Source of the DNA: Diphasiastrum complanatum
Lineage: Eukaryota > Streptophyta > Lycopodiopsida > Lycopodiales > Lycopodiaceae
Direction: 5' to 3'
DNA: 64,000 nucleotides
NCBI GenBank assembly: GCA_029204225.1
Contig: CM055101.1
Span: forward strand, 39,831,961-39,895,960
Shown here in pieces: positions 34,374 through 44,879 of the stretch. The stretch's first letter is position 1; every line of letters begins with the position of its first letter. A model generated the notes under the pieces. That model worked only from the letters and a program-made list of their open reading frames with translations. It ran no database searches and was not told where the DNA came from. The position numbers and the translations under genes are program-made.

Positions 34374-34996
34374 TACTCCCTAACTCAACATAGATAACTT
34401 TTACAAAATTTCACAACTTTTCTCAAAGGCTAGTGGTGCACCCTTCAAGATTTTTAGCTTTCTAGGTCTCTTGCCCATCATTATCCAAATTTGGGTGGTA
34501 TCCTTTGTCAACCCTATTTTTGTAGGTGGCCTTCATTTTTCTTGGCACCCCATTTGGCTTCTCCTTGATTCTTTCTGATAACATGCACATGTTGGCTTGT
34601 TCGTTAGATTTTTGCCCTGCTGATTTGCTTATTGCCCGAAACTTGCCCAAATTTTATCGTTAGAGTTTCCATGATTTTTCGATACTGCTACCATATATAT
34701 GGTCATGTTTTTGCACAAATTTTTTTCTTCGACAGTTCTTTTCCTCGAACCGACTTTTGTAACATTCATAATTAAGGCTCCCTCGACAAATCGGTTTCCT
34801 TGAAAAATATATGAGATAATCATATATTAGTAGAAATTGACTCAATAAATGGTGAAATCTTAGCACGACTATGTCGACTATTTTTCGTAACTAGCCAATT
34901 TTAAAAGCCATAAAATATGTGTATTGGCCATTTTTAAGGCCGCAAAATTTTCTCTAGCCACTTTTAGGGCAGAGGCTGGGACCCAAAGGACAAAAT
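34374..34996. other. Unassigned DNA between copia and gypsy LTRs
   Basis: Small minus frames (34462-34650, basic, Lys-rich) carry no domain I know. The last 100 bp have repeated GGCCATTTTTAAGGCC-like words and a purine-rich run (AAAGGACAAAAT) before the gypsy LTR. Confidence 0.4.
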
Positions 34997-35812
34997 TGTT
35001 GGGGGTATTCCCAACAAAGTGTAAATAAATAAAATCATCCAGTAAAATGTTTTGCGAGGGCATGTCATCCTGCGTATATAAGCCCATGGCCCAATGAGCA
35101 CGCAAGTGAAGTTGTAAATAAAATAATAGACTTGAACCCTTTGTAATTAAAATAAAACTTGAGGCCCAAAGTCAATTCTAAACTTAGAGTTTGCTTTTTA
35201 GAGTTGGGTCCAATTTTGGACTCACATGAATCTTGTGATTTCCAATGTACTTTTTGTGGATCCTTGGATCAAGTTGGGTCCAAGATGAATGAGTAGGATC
35301 AATGTGAATATTAGCCAATAGGATTGAGGGACAAGGGCCTTCCCCGTTTTATAAAAAGACACCATTTGTACACTATTTTCATGCTTAATAGAGAGGAGGA
35401 GACTCTACCATTTTGAGAGCTCAAGCATCCTCATTTGCTAATCAATCTTGCTTATGCTATTGTTGTGATTGCTTGTTATTTTCATTTCCCATGCTTTTTG
35501 GTTATGCTACTTAAGGTTTTTCCATAAGCAATGACATTGAGCATTTGAGCTAACCTCCATCTCATCTCTCTCTCTTTCTCTCTTCTCTTCTCTCTTCCTC
35601 TCCTTTTCTATCCTTTTCCTTCACCCAAATCATGATGAATGTTTGTGTAGAGGAGTAGAGTTAAGGGAGAGTAGTGTAGTGGTGAATAGAGTTAGGGAGA
35701 AAGTAGGAAACTAACTAAATTTAGCATCTATGCATAGTTAGGTACCTATCCAGTGATCTAACCCTTGTTTACAGGCGGGAGGGCTATACTACGCAAGATC
35801 TTCGACCCTACA
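34997..35812 (+). repeat. Gypsy-B 5' LTR (LTR-2), same family as LTR-1
   Basis: It begins with an inverted repeat, TGTTGGGGGTATTCCCAACA, and ends TTCGACCCTACA. TATA-like TTATAAAAAG is near 35350. A primer site follows one base later, so it is a 5' LTR. Confidence 0.85.
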
Positions 35813-35813
35813 G

Positions 35814-35831
35814 TGGCGCCGCTGCCGGGGA
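35814..35831 (+). other. tRNA-Asp primer-binding site
   Basis: TGGCGCCGCTGCCGGGGA differs by one base from the complement of the 3' end of plant tRNA-Asp (TGGCGCCGTTGCCGGGGA), the primer used by Athila-type gypsy elements. Confidence 0.8.
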
Positions 35832-36960
35832 TAGGTTTCCACTAACTAGTTTAGCTGCATTTTAGCTATTTTCTTGCTTTTTAGAGTAGTTTTAGATAGA
35901 TTTTTGGGTGCTTAGAGTTAGTTTTCTATATTTTTTTTGTGTTTGGACTGTTCACAGCTTGCGGAGGAGGTATGAGAGGGTAGAGGAGGCCTTGAAACCC
36001 AAACCAACCAACCAAAAAACCCAAAAAACACACCAATCTGCAATTTTGGAGGGAAAAAGAGCCTAAAATCTCATCAGATTTTTATATCTCCGAAACCAGT
36101 AAGAATTAACTCTTGTATGAGTGGCAGCAGCTCCAGGGTACTGTCCCAAACCTGCATAGAAGCCTGCGAGAGTTAGTTCCAAGCAAATTGTAAAAATCAG
36201 AGAACAATTATAAAAAAATTCAAAAAACCCTTGAAAAAGTCCAAAAAAATTTAAATCTTCATAAGAACTCTCGCAGAGCCCTCTGAAGTTCCATCTCAGT
36301 GACACCAGGACACTAAGAAGTTTGCGAGAATTAGTTTGATGTCTAAGTGCCTGTGCGAGAGTTTCCAGTGAAAAAAAGATGGGAAAGTACAAGTGAACCC
36401 TCGTAGACAGCAAAATTTCCAGTTCCAGTGGTCACGAACTCTTGTAGAGGATTCTGAAGTTCCATCTTAGTGAGACCAGGACACAGAAGAGCTTGCAAGA
36501 GTTAGTTTGATTCTAGTGAGCAGAAAATTGGGTTTAAGTGCTAAAAAATCACTAAAGAATGAAGATCCAGCAAATCCTTCCAGTAAGGACTCTCGCAGAC
36601 CCTCTCAATCGATTCAGAATGTCAATTTACATCAGTGATGAAGCTTGCAAGAGTTAGTTTTGAGATTTGGTGAAGATCAAGCCAAAAAAGTGGTTTTGAA
36701 CCCTCGCAGACAGTGAAATTTTCACTTTTTGCAAGAGTTAACTCTCGCAGAGAATTCTGTAGTGAGATCTGACCCATATCCAGCTATGGTGAGCCTTGCG
36801 AGAGTTACTTCCCAAATATCAGAGAGATATCAGGTTTTTAATCTACAAAAACAGCTAAAGAACGCTCGCACAGCCAACCCTCGCACAAGAGAACCCTCGC
36901 AAACCAGATCGGTGGAAACTACATCAGATCCAGCTACTGTCAAAATCTAAGGTCAATCAG
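35832..36960 (+). repeat. Gypsy-B leader with inverted 10-bp motif array
   Basis: Between 36108 and 36901 the word AACTCTCGCA (or AACCCTCGCA/AACTCTTGTA) occurs about ten times, at 36108, 36266, 36396, 36437, 36588, 36699, 36740, 36862, 36876 and 36892. Its reverse complement TGCGAGAGTT (or TGCAAGAGTT) occurs about seven times, at 36165, 36323, 36354, 36494, 36645, 36730 and 36797. At 36730-36749 the two abut as TGCAAGAGTTAACTCTCGCA, a palindrome but for one base pair. There is no open frame of note. Confidence 0.85.
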
Positions 36961-37399
36961 TGCAAGGAGTAAAAAGTTATCAAGGAAAATCCATCGTAAC
37001 GTGACAAGGTAACATGCAAGCCCACACACACTCATGCAAACCAACACGAATGATAAAACATCAAATACATGACCAAGGCCTGCCCATAAGTGATATATTG
37101 TCGTACCAACACCTGTCACCTATAGATCCGCTGCTACATCACTGGTCATCAAATCAAGTCCTCAATCATGGCCTACACCTGTAACCAAGATGCCCTCATG
37201 TCCAAGCATATCCAAATGACCAATAAGCCCTGAAAGCTGATCCCCATCCATTCCCCATGCTCCAAACACAAGAGTCCACCAAAGACTCAATGAATGAATG
37301 TACACAAACCTCACCATAGGCTATACCTGAGTAGCTCGCCCATCTCCTAGAGACACTGATGATGATTTGTCTCTCCTACATCTCATGCAGGCTCAACTT

Positions 37400-37690
37400 C
37401 CCATACTTGACGTTGCCAACTCTGATTTTACCAGTATATAGGCCTCCCACCAAGGAGCCTATCTCACCAACACATCCATCATGTCAAACTAAACCTAAGC
37501 AAATGCAAACTAGATCCACTATCATGATGAACAACTCACCCACGATCCATAGCATATCAGGTAGGATAGCTGCAGAACCCTATACCCTATACCATATGAT
37601 CACCAAATATTCATTACCCACTGATAACTCCCCAAGAATCTGTCCACCTGTAGTGCAACTAGATTCCAACTGGATCTAACCAAATCCTGC
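37400..37690 (+). pseudogene. Possible gypsy-B gag start, interrupted
   Basis: An open frame includes MQTRSTIMMNNSPTIHS and GRIAAEPYTLYHM, then stops at 37677-37679. An early TRS/RSG motif at a gag start also occurs in gypsy-A. No capsid domain follows because copia-1 sequence begins close by. Assignment is by position mostly. Confidence 0.3.
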
Positions 37691-37719
37691 ATCTTGCTTA
37701 CCAAATAATGATGGATAGA

Positions 37720-38359
37720 AACAACATGTGATGCCAAATGTAGACCATGTCAAAATATTGAAAAATCTATCTAATGTTGTGAGTATGGGTCCTAAAAATG
37801 CCAAAGATGAATTGAGCTCTTTTGGCTTAGTAAAGACCCATCTTAGAATAAAATATTCAAGGTAGGTAGAAGTAGAAACTCGAGCTACCATAGAAATTGC
37901 CATTTGTACTTTACATGCCACATTTAATGCATGAAAAGACTATGTGGCACAATTAGACATAGTGAGGTGGCTTGGATAAGTCTAGATAGATTGAGAGGTG
38001 GATCCACAACTCCAATTCAACTCAAAGTAGGAGAAGAGTCCATGGATCTATATATATGTGATGTACTCTCATTGAGAAGTTGATGAAATTTGTGTGTAAT
38101 GCAAATTTGGAGACAAGCTCTTTGTGCGCTCTCTCTCTCCACGAGTTTTGTACTTGCTATTTTCTCTCTCTAGCCGAGTAGAGGCATTTATGATGCTTTG
38201 TCTTATGTTTTGTTGACAGATCTTGCTTGTAACACAATAATATTGCTTGTATGATCAGCTTTCCTATGATAACCAATGCTAGTCTGATCTTTATGGTGTT
38301 ATTGTGCTTAGGGGATAAAAAATACATGTGTAGGGCATCCCGCATGTGTGAATTCAGCA
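37720..38359 (+). repeat. Copia-1 5' LTR
   Basis: The right end (GTGTGAATTCAGCA) is fixed by the primer site at 38360. The left end is approximate. It contains TATATATATG near 38050 and a CT-rich stretch (CTCTCTCTCCACGAG) like copia-2's LTR. Confidence 0.6.
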
Positions 38360-38371
38360 TGGTATCAGAGC
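38360..38371 (+). other. tRNA-iMet primer-binding site of copia-1
   Basis: TGGTATCAGAGC, canonical, directly after the LTR. Confidence 0.9.
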
Positions 38372-39110
38372 CTACCTAAGTTTTACAAGCAAATATAATA
38401 AAAAAGTTTGCAAATCTGATCAGATTTCAAGCTAGAATTGTCTAGATTCTACCTTCTAGCTAGTTTGCAGTTTTCTTGTGATTCTGAGCTATAAACCACA
38501 TTGAATGGGCCAGATCAGGTACTATACGGAATTTTAGGTGCTGGCACGTGTGAAATCCACCCATTTTCAGATTGGTGGTGTCCTCTCACCTCAGGGATCA
38601 AGCAAATTAGCCCACTAGAAAGCTAGAAATGTGTAGAATCCGATGCAATTTGAATCATGATAGTTGGATAAGCCAATAAGAAGTTATAAGCTTTTGAAGA
38701 GTCATAGGTAGGGTGCCTAGACCTGTGGCAAATCATGTGTACATGTCATCTATTGCTTGAATGATCACAAAAATCATCCAGAAGCTACACAATCTCATCT
38801 ATATGTGATTTAGACAAAACTTACAGGTTCTAGGCAAATTGTTTCATACAAATAGATTGTATTTGAGTCAATTTGACATTTTTGGAATATTTCACACGTG
38901 TGAAATTCAGAGAACCATAACGTTTGCCATACTTCATCTTTTTTGATGATTCAAATCTTGTTTTAGAGATATTGTCAAGCTAGTGAGATCTATCTCACAG
39001 TTTTTTTTGCTAAGTCTTACATAAGATTTGGTTTCGTACCCTTGATTGGTTCCTATAGTGAGAAGAAAAGCAATTCTTTCATCCATCTTTTTTTATTTCC
39101 ATCATTCTTT

Positions 39111-40050
39111 ATGACTTCAATGGGTGTCTTTTTATTAGAAGCCAGTGAAAGATTGTCAACCTCCAATTACTCAATTTGGAAGGTTAGAATGGAATCTGTC
39201 TTAATACTACAAGATGTGATGGATATTGTACTTGGCATTGAAGAAGAACACAAATTCCTCAAGAAATTCCAAAGTACAAAAAGAGAGCCAAGATGGCTCT
39301 GCATTATATTAAGATGAATGTCTCAAATGACATCTTAAGAGAAATTGGTGCTTGTACTAATGCCAAAGATGCTTGGGATACTCTCAAGTCTATCTATGAG
39401 GCAAAAAATACTTATAGACTTCTAACACTAAGAAACCAAATTTTTCAAAGTGTATAGAGGAGTGATGAATGTGCTTCAGCTTATGTAATGAGAGTTAAAG
39501 ACCTCCATAGAGAATTGTCATGCATAGGAGACTCCATCAACCAAAATGAACTTGTTCAAGTCATACTTAATGGGTTAAAGGAGGAATATGACAACCTTGT
39601 TTAGAGTTATGCCATTAAGGAGGAGCTACCAAGTTTGGAAGCACTCCAAAGTGTGCTCATTTCTGAAGAATCAAGACAAGAGTATAAACTCTTGAAAATG
39701 GAGACACTGTCTCTCAACATTGATGATAAAGCTCTCTTTACCAAAGACAAGCACAAGACAAGAAGTAAGAATCAACACCAATTCTCTTCAAGCAAGAACA
39801 ATCTTATTTCCAAGGAGGAAGGAGATGAGGATGAGTCCTCTCAAGCTTCCACATCCAAGAAGAAGAAGAAAAACATCGAGTGTTTCTTTCGCGGCAAGAA
39901 GGGGCATTATGCCACCAATTGCTTCAAGAAGAAGAGTCAATTCAAGCAAGCCACCATTTCTAATGAAGAGAAGGAAGATGCTCATGCAAGGGATGGAGAT
40001 GGATCTCTTATGGTCTCAAGTTTTTCTACATCACCTTTTAAGAAGGATGG
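39111..40050 (+). pseudogene. Copia-1 gag
   Basis: It begins MTSMGVFLLEASERLSTSNY, matching copia-2 gag. A frameshift lies near 39255-39270, and in the restored frame TAG codons occur at 39455 and 39602, where copia-2 has Gln (CAA and CAG). The nucleocapsid knuckle reads CFFRGKKGHYATNC: the second Cys is Arg (TGT in copia-2, CGC here), which would abolish zinc binding. Gag would assemble particles. Confidence 0.88.
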
Positions 40051-40330
40051 TTCGTGGTATATTGGCAGTGGAGCTTCCTCACATATGTGTAGCTCCAAGT
40101 ATTTTTTTTCATCCATGTCACCTTATGAAGGAGCCAAGAATTCCATCAATGTGCTATTGAAGGCATAGGGACCATTCCCTTAAAGCTTTCTTCATCAAAA
40201 TTTCTTTCTCTGTCTAATGTACTTTTTGTTCCCAAGTTAACAAAAAATCTTATTAGTGTTGGGCAATTGTTTGATAGTGGACTAGATGTGAATTTCAATG
40301 TTGATACATGTACAATCAAGAAGCATGATG
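40051..40330 (+). pseudogene. Copia-1 protease
   Basis: The active site reads YIGSGASSHMC; copia-2 has YIDSGASSHMC. The catalytic Asp is thus Gly, from a GAC to GGC change. Text after a frameshift near 40140-40160 (GIGTIPLKL ... NVLFVPKLTKNLISVG) is the usual protease-to-pre-integrase region. A TAG ends that frame at about 40348. Confidence 0.85.
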
Positions 40331-41359
40331 AAATCCTTGCATTTGTCTAGATATGGTGGAATCTACAAGCTTGATCCCAAAGAGTATGCTAACTCTTGTG
40401 ATAGTGCTTTTGCTACTCATATGTCTTTGGAGGAACTATGGCATAGAAGGTTGGGACATCCTAACTATAATTCTATGGTGTCCATGGTCAAGAAAGCCAA
40501 AGCTATTGGGTTGCCTAATCTTATCTCCAAGAATTTCAAGCCATGTGAGGCTTGTGCCATATCTAAGGCTCATAAGAAGCCTTTTTCAAAGTCATCTATC
40601 AAGACTACACATCAATTGGAGCTCATACACTCGGATGTGCACTTCTCATCTTCAAAGAGCAAGGGTGGTGCTACTTGCTTTGTAAATTTCATTGATGATT
40701 TCACTAGATTTACTTGGGTATATCTTCTAGCTTCAAAATCTATGGTGTTTGACTATTTCCTAAAGTTCAAAGCTCTAGTTGAAAAGCAATTTTCTTACAA
40801 AATCAAGATTCTTAGAAGTGATGGAGGTGGTGAGTACACTTTCAATAAATTTCATGATTATTGTGAGTTTGAAGGCATTAAAAGGGAGTTTTCTTGTGCA
40901 TATACACCATCTCAAAATGGGGTGGCTGAAAGAAAGAATAGAACACTGTGTGAATGTGCCAAAACCATCAGAATTGAGGCATCTTTGCCAAAAGACTTTT
41001 GGGGTGAGGCTATCAATTGTTCAAACTATCTTTGCAATAGACTCCCTCATGTTGCACTTGGAGGAAAGTCACCATATGAAGCACTCTATCTGAAGAAACC
41101 TAAGGTTGAACACCTTAGAGTATTTGGATGCATATGCTTTGTCCATATTCCCTTGGAAACAAGAAAGAAGGATGATCCTTGTGCAAGCAAAGGAGTAATG
41201 GTTGGATATTCATCCAACAAGAAAGCCTATCGAATCTACATGCTCTCTATCTCTAAACTAATTGGTAGTAGAGATGTAGTTTTTCATGAAGAAGAAAAGT
41301 CCAATCTTGGAGGGGCTGAGATCAAGCAACCTCAAAATCTATCACCTATTGTTATTTAA
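40331..41359 (+). pseudogene. Copia-1 integrase
   Basis: A long open frame gives the pre-integrase HHCC region (LWHRRLGHPNYNSMV ... CEACAISKAHKKPF). The core follows with D1 at LIHSDVHFSSSKSKGGATCF, D2 at LRSDGGGEYTF and E at NGVAERKNRTL, then the copia C-terminal motif (FGCICFVHIP ... MVGYSSNKKAYRIY). All catalytic residues are present. The segment after D1 (VHFSSSKS) differs from the usual VCGPM. Confidence 0.92.
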
Positions 41360-41371
41360 GACAATCAACAT

Positions 41372-42354
41372 ATGGAGGATTCAAGATTTGAAGATGGAAG
41401 TCCTCGGATTTTCACTCCTGGAAGATTCATGAGGGAGAGATCCGAGCCCAAGAGGCTCACTTATGATGACAAAGGAAAACAAGTGGATCTTGATTCCACT
41501 TATGCTTATTTTGTTTCTCATGAGGAGGCCCAAGATGTTCAAGACGCCCTCAATACCAAGGAGTGGTATGAGGCCATGAAGATTGAATATGATGCCTTGA
41601 TCCAACCACACATGGGAGCTAGTGGATCCACCACCTTACATGCATATCATTGGATGCAAATGGGTGTTCAAAATCAAGTACAATCATGATGGCTCCATCA
41701 ACAAGTACAAGACAAGATTATGTGCTAAAGGCTTTGCACAAATATATGGCCTTGACTATGAAGAAACCTTTGCTCCTGTAGCAAAGATGGTGACAATAAG
41801 AATCATAATCTCTCTTGCCTTATTTTTTAAGTGGAAACTGTTTCAACTTGATATCTCCAACGCTTTTTTGAATGGCTATCTTGAGGAGGAGATATACATG
41901 GAACAACCTCAAAGATTTATCAAAGATAAATCTAAGGTGTGTTTGCTATTTAGAAGTCTTTATGGCTTAAAGCAAGCACCTAGATCATGGTATCCAAGAC
42001 TCAACAACTTTCTACTTTCATTAGGATTTGTGCTAAGTGACTATGATCCTTCTATGTACTTAAAGTTTGATGGTAGTAATATTGTCATTCTCCTAATCTA
42101 TGTAGATGACAATATTCTTAGTGGAAGTTGTTCGATGCTAGTTCAAGAAACCAAAGATGCATTAGGAAAAGAATTTAAAATGCAAGATCTAGGAGAGATC
42201 CATTGCATTTTGGGCCTTGAGATTGATTTTCATGAAGAGTATGCTTTTATTTGTCAATCTAGATATGTCTTTTCTATGTTGAGAACAACATGTAAAAGAT
42301 CCTAAGGTGATGAAAGATCCTTCGAGGACATTACACTTTATAGGAGTCTAGCTA
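41372..42354 (+). pseudogene. Copia-1 reverse transcriptase, truncated
   Basis: It begins with a linker and the conserved AL.T.EW..AM (ALNTKEWYEAM). One frameshift (about 41640) leads into KWVFKIKYNHDGSINKYK, CAKGFAQIYGLDYEETFAPV, QLDISNAFLNGYLEEEIYM and the catalytic LLIYVDDNILSG (YVDD intact). After CILGLEIDF there is a second shift near 42290-42305, then DITLYRSLAS at the break. No RNase H. Confidence 0.9.
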
Positions 42355-43345
42355 GCTTCAGGGTCAAGTTCCCACCATCCACTAAATCCAAATTCAGTCT
42401 CTCACACAAGTTAGCATTCATAACATTTACTGCAGCTCCAGCATCAACTATGACATCAACAATCAACAACCCATCAACAATAGCATCGACTTTGGGACAA
42501 CTATTTTCTAATCCATTGCTTGATACTTGATCTACTTCAACCACAGTAGGCTTATGGCCATCAAGCAATCGAATTCTTAACACCTCCCTAAGCTCTCGCT
42601 TTACTGCTGGGGATTTTTGCAGCAACTGGAGTAAGTTGATATCTACTTTCGTCTTATGAAAATGGTCCAATAACTTGAATGGTTCATAAGACTCTAATGT
42701 CACTCTCCTTCTCTAGCTCTTTTTTTCAGACCTAATGGGGACATCCAGACGCTTCTTAGTGGTATTCGCCGAATCATTAATAACGTCTTTCACAGCTTGG
42801 TTCTCTATCACGGGCTCATCAGCTACAGTTGGTAATCTATCATCGAGAACATGCTTTCCTTTATTCAGAGCAGTTGCCTTTTGCGCTCTAGTCATCACTA
42901 AACATTCAGGTTGCGCCTGTTCAGGTACAGCATCAATTAGGCACATAGGTCGTCCCTCATCGGAGTCACCACGCTGGAGAATTCGAATTGGTTCAGTAGA
43001 GTCCTTCGAAGGTCCAGCAACTCTATGGTTTTCATGGCCAGGTTGATTGGCTTGTTCATTTGAAGATTTAACTTTCATGTAACAATAACCATCAGTATGG
43101 CCTTTCTTTCCACAAATAGTCCATTTAAGGTTGGTGCAATCTCTTATTAGATGATCGCCCTTACAAATTCGATAAGATAATTATTTTGGTTGATCAGGTC
43201 GTCTCTCACCGATCAAATTTTGTTGCCTCTTGAGGAAATTGACATCAAGGTCTAGGGACTTTATATTTTCAGACATTACATCCATGTAATTCTTTATCAT
43301 ATCGTAAGGATTTGACGAAGATGATTCATATCCTCCCATCACATT
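42338..43345 (-). pseudogene. Gypsy-C nucleocapsid and protease
   Basis: Decayed knuckles read YRICKGDHLIRDC (first Cys lost) and ICGKKGHTDGYC. A linker (42713-43078) follows, then a frame 42703-42338 ending in the retropepsin site VIVDAGAAVNVMN (DAG in place of DSG/DTG; Asp retained). The domain is cut off before its second half. Confidence 0.75.
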
Positions 43346-44464
43346 TTAATCAGGTACTGCAACAACAGATTTACCTACACTTGCGTTTTGGACTTCAACT
43401 TTTTGATTGCTAATAATTGGCTGAAATAACTCTGCATTTCTAACAAAAGGAGAATGTGATACAGTTGCTTGAGTTGCGGCAGCATAAGGTACAGCTTGAG
43501 GATATCCATTCTTCCTTCCAGGGCCTGGTTGTTGTCCACCCCATGAATATGACCTAGAGGCATTGGCTAATGCCACCACCTCTTGGGTCGATATCATAGA
43601 ATTTTCAATTTCTAACGCCCTAGTGATTGCTTCTTCAATAGTTTTTGGAGCTGATTTTCTCACATCTACTTGAATAGCGTACTTCAATCCTTTTAAGTAA
43701 AGTGATAGAATCCAGTCTTTAGGAGGGGCATTGGTTCCAAATTGTCTCACCAATTCCTTAGTCCTCCAATTGTATTGAGACACTGTCTCCCACTCTTCCT
43801 GTCTACAACCCGCAAGAGCATAGATCAGATGGTCTCTAGATTTCGATACTTGAAATTCTCCTAGGAATTCAGTAATGAAGGCTTCCATACTCAGTATGGA
43901 GTATGGTTCCAAACGATAATACCAATCACTAGCTCCCCCAAACAATGTCCCACTAAATAACAACATTTGGTGATCTTCGTATGTTATCCAGTTAATCCAA
44001 CAGGACCGATAAAAGTCATTTACATATTTCTTGGGATATTCCTGTGAGGTAGCCCAATAAGAAGGCATAGCTTGGGTTAACGATTCAGGTTTGGTCACAT
44101 TCGGACCAATGAGTATGGCCTGAGCACCTCTTACAACTTGGTCCGCCATTTGGTTTGGATTCAAATTCTCCTCACTATTTTCAAGAAAATCTTCCTTGGA
44201 ATCAGGACCAATGTCTATAGTCTTGGTTGATAAATCATGAATTTCTTCCAAAGGTAATTCTACCCCGGTATTTTCAGGGTCTCTAAATGTACTACTTATG
44301 TCTGCCAACCTAGGTTCTAGGGGAAGGGATGTAGAAGTTTGTCCTAATCTCTCTAGGATAGTACGACTTCTTGTGCGATATGCAATGCCCTCACCAAGAC
44401 CAGGGGTTTTCTGTTTCTCAATCAATGACTTTAAGTTTGAACTGAGTGAATCTTCATCAAACAT
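43346..44464 (-). CDS. Gypsy-C gag capsid
   Basis: A 372-residue open frame starts MFDEDSLSSNL and holds the retrotransposon gag (capsid) domain: TLFGGASDWYYRLEPYSI, MEAFITEFLGEF, WETVSQYNWRTKELV and LYLKGLKYAIQVDVR. An acidic N-terminal region and a Gly/Pro/Gln-rich tail flank it. It stops before the zinc knuckles, probably by a nonsense mutation, since the next text is continuous nucleocapsid. Confidence 0.8.
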   Translation of the reverse strand: MFDEDSLSSNLKSLIEKQKTPGLGEGIAYRTRSRTILERLGQTSTSLPLEPRLADISSTFRDPENTGVELPLEEIHDLSTKTIDIGPDSKEDFLENSEENLNPNQMADQVVRGAQAILIGPNVTKPESLTQAMPSYWATSQEYPKKYVNDFYRSCWINWITYEDHQMLLFSGTLFGGASDWYYRLEPYSILSMEAFITEFLGEFQVSKSRDHLIYALAGCRQEEWETVSQYNWRTKELVRQFGTNAPPKDWILSLYLKGLKYAIQVDVRKSAPKTIEEAITRALEIENSMISTQEVVALANASRSYSWGGQQPGPGRKNGYPQAVPYAAATQATVSHSPFVRNAELFQPIISNQKVEVQNASVGKSVVAVPD

Positions 44465-44654
44465 CCAACAATAGGATTTGGGAACTAATCATTCAGACAC
44501 CTCACTGTACCTCCAAGTACAATAGAGCCAAAAATCGGAAGGAACTCATGCTCCTCCCGGCAGATGCACCAATGATGGGATATAAAATGACTCCTAAACA
44601 AGTTATCGATGTGAAGAAAATGGTAAAGGAGTCAGTCTATATCTCGATTATAGT
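44465..44654. other. Unassigned
   Basis: A short plus-strand frame (44446-44676; LPADAPMMGYKMTPKQVIDVKKMV) has no known domain. It may be gypsy-C leader. Confidence 0.35.
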
Positions 44655-44879
44655 TCAAATCAACATAAATTCTTGAGACTGATTCATCGTAGAGACCAAG
44701 CCAATCAATTGTTTGAAAGCTATTTGGTCCTCTTCAGTCCAAGTAAAAGGTTTATCCTTCTTCGAGAGTCTCATTAATGGAGAGATGAGGGGAGAGTAGT
44801 TACCAATAAACTTCCTATAATAACCCGCTCTTCCTAGGAAATATCGTAACTCATTTGCAGTGGTGGGAGGTAGCATCAC
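44655..44879 (-). pseudogene. Gypsy RT thumb / connection fragment
   Basis: ANELRYFLGRAGYYRKFIGN then SPLMRLSKKDKPFTWTEEDQ is the end of RT and the start of the connection before RNase H. It lies upstream of gag on the same strand, so it is not in normal order with gypsy-C and probably comes from another copy. Confidence 0.9.

Larger units (their letters stand above)
37720..42354 (+). mobile_element. Copia-1, 3'-truncated
   Basis: Order: 5' LTR, tRNA-iMet site, 0.7-kb leader, gag, protease, integrase, RT. This is the Ty1/copia order. It is the same family as copia-2, with high similarity through gag, protease, integrase and RT. It breaks off after LYRSLAS at about 42354, where an opposite-strand gypsy begins, so RNase H and the 3' LTR are missing. 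Confidence 0.9.
42338..44464 (-). mobile_element. Gypsy-C gag-protease fragment
   Basis: On the minus strand: gag (44464-43346), zinc knuckles (about 43200-43080), linker, then protease cut at about 42355. RT onward is missing because copia-1 abuts. No LTR or primer site is identified at the right. The element is a different lineage from gypsy-A. Confidence 0.8.

Noticed and set aside
36108-36901. A CRISPR array reading of the repeated 10-bp motif.
   Set aside because: Repeats are too short, irregularly spaced and in both orientations, and the sequence is from a plant.
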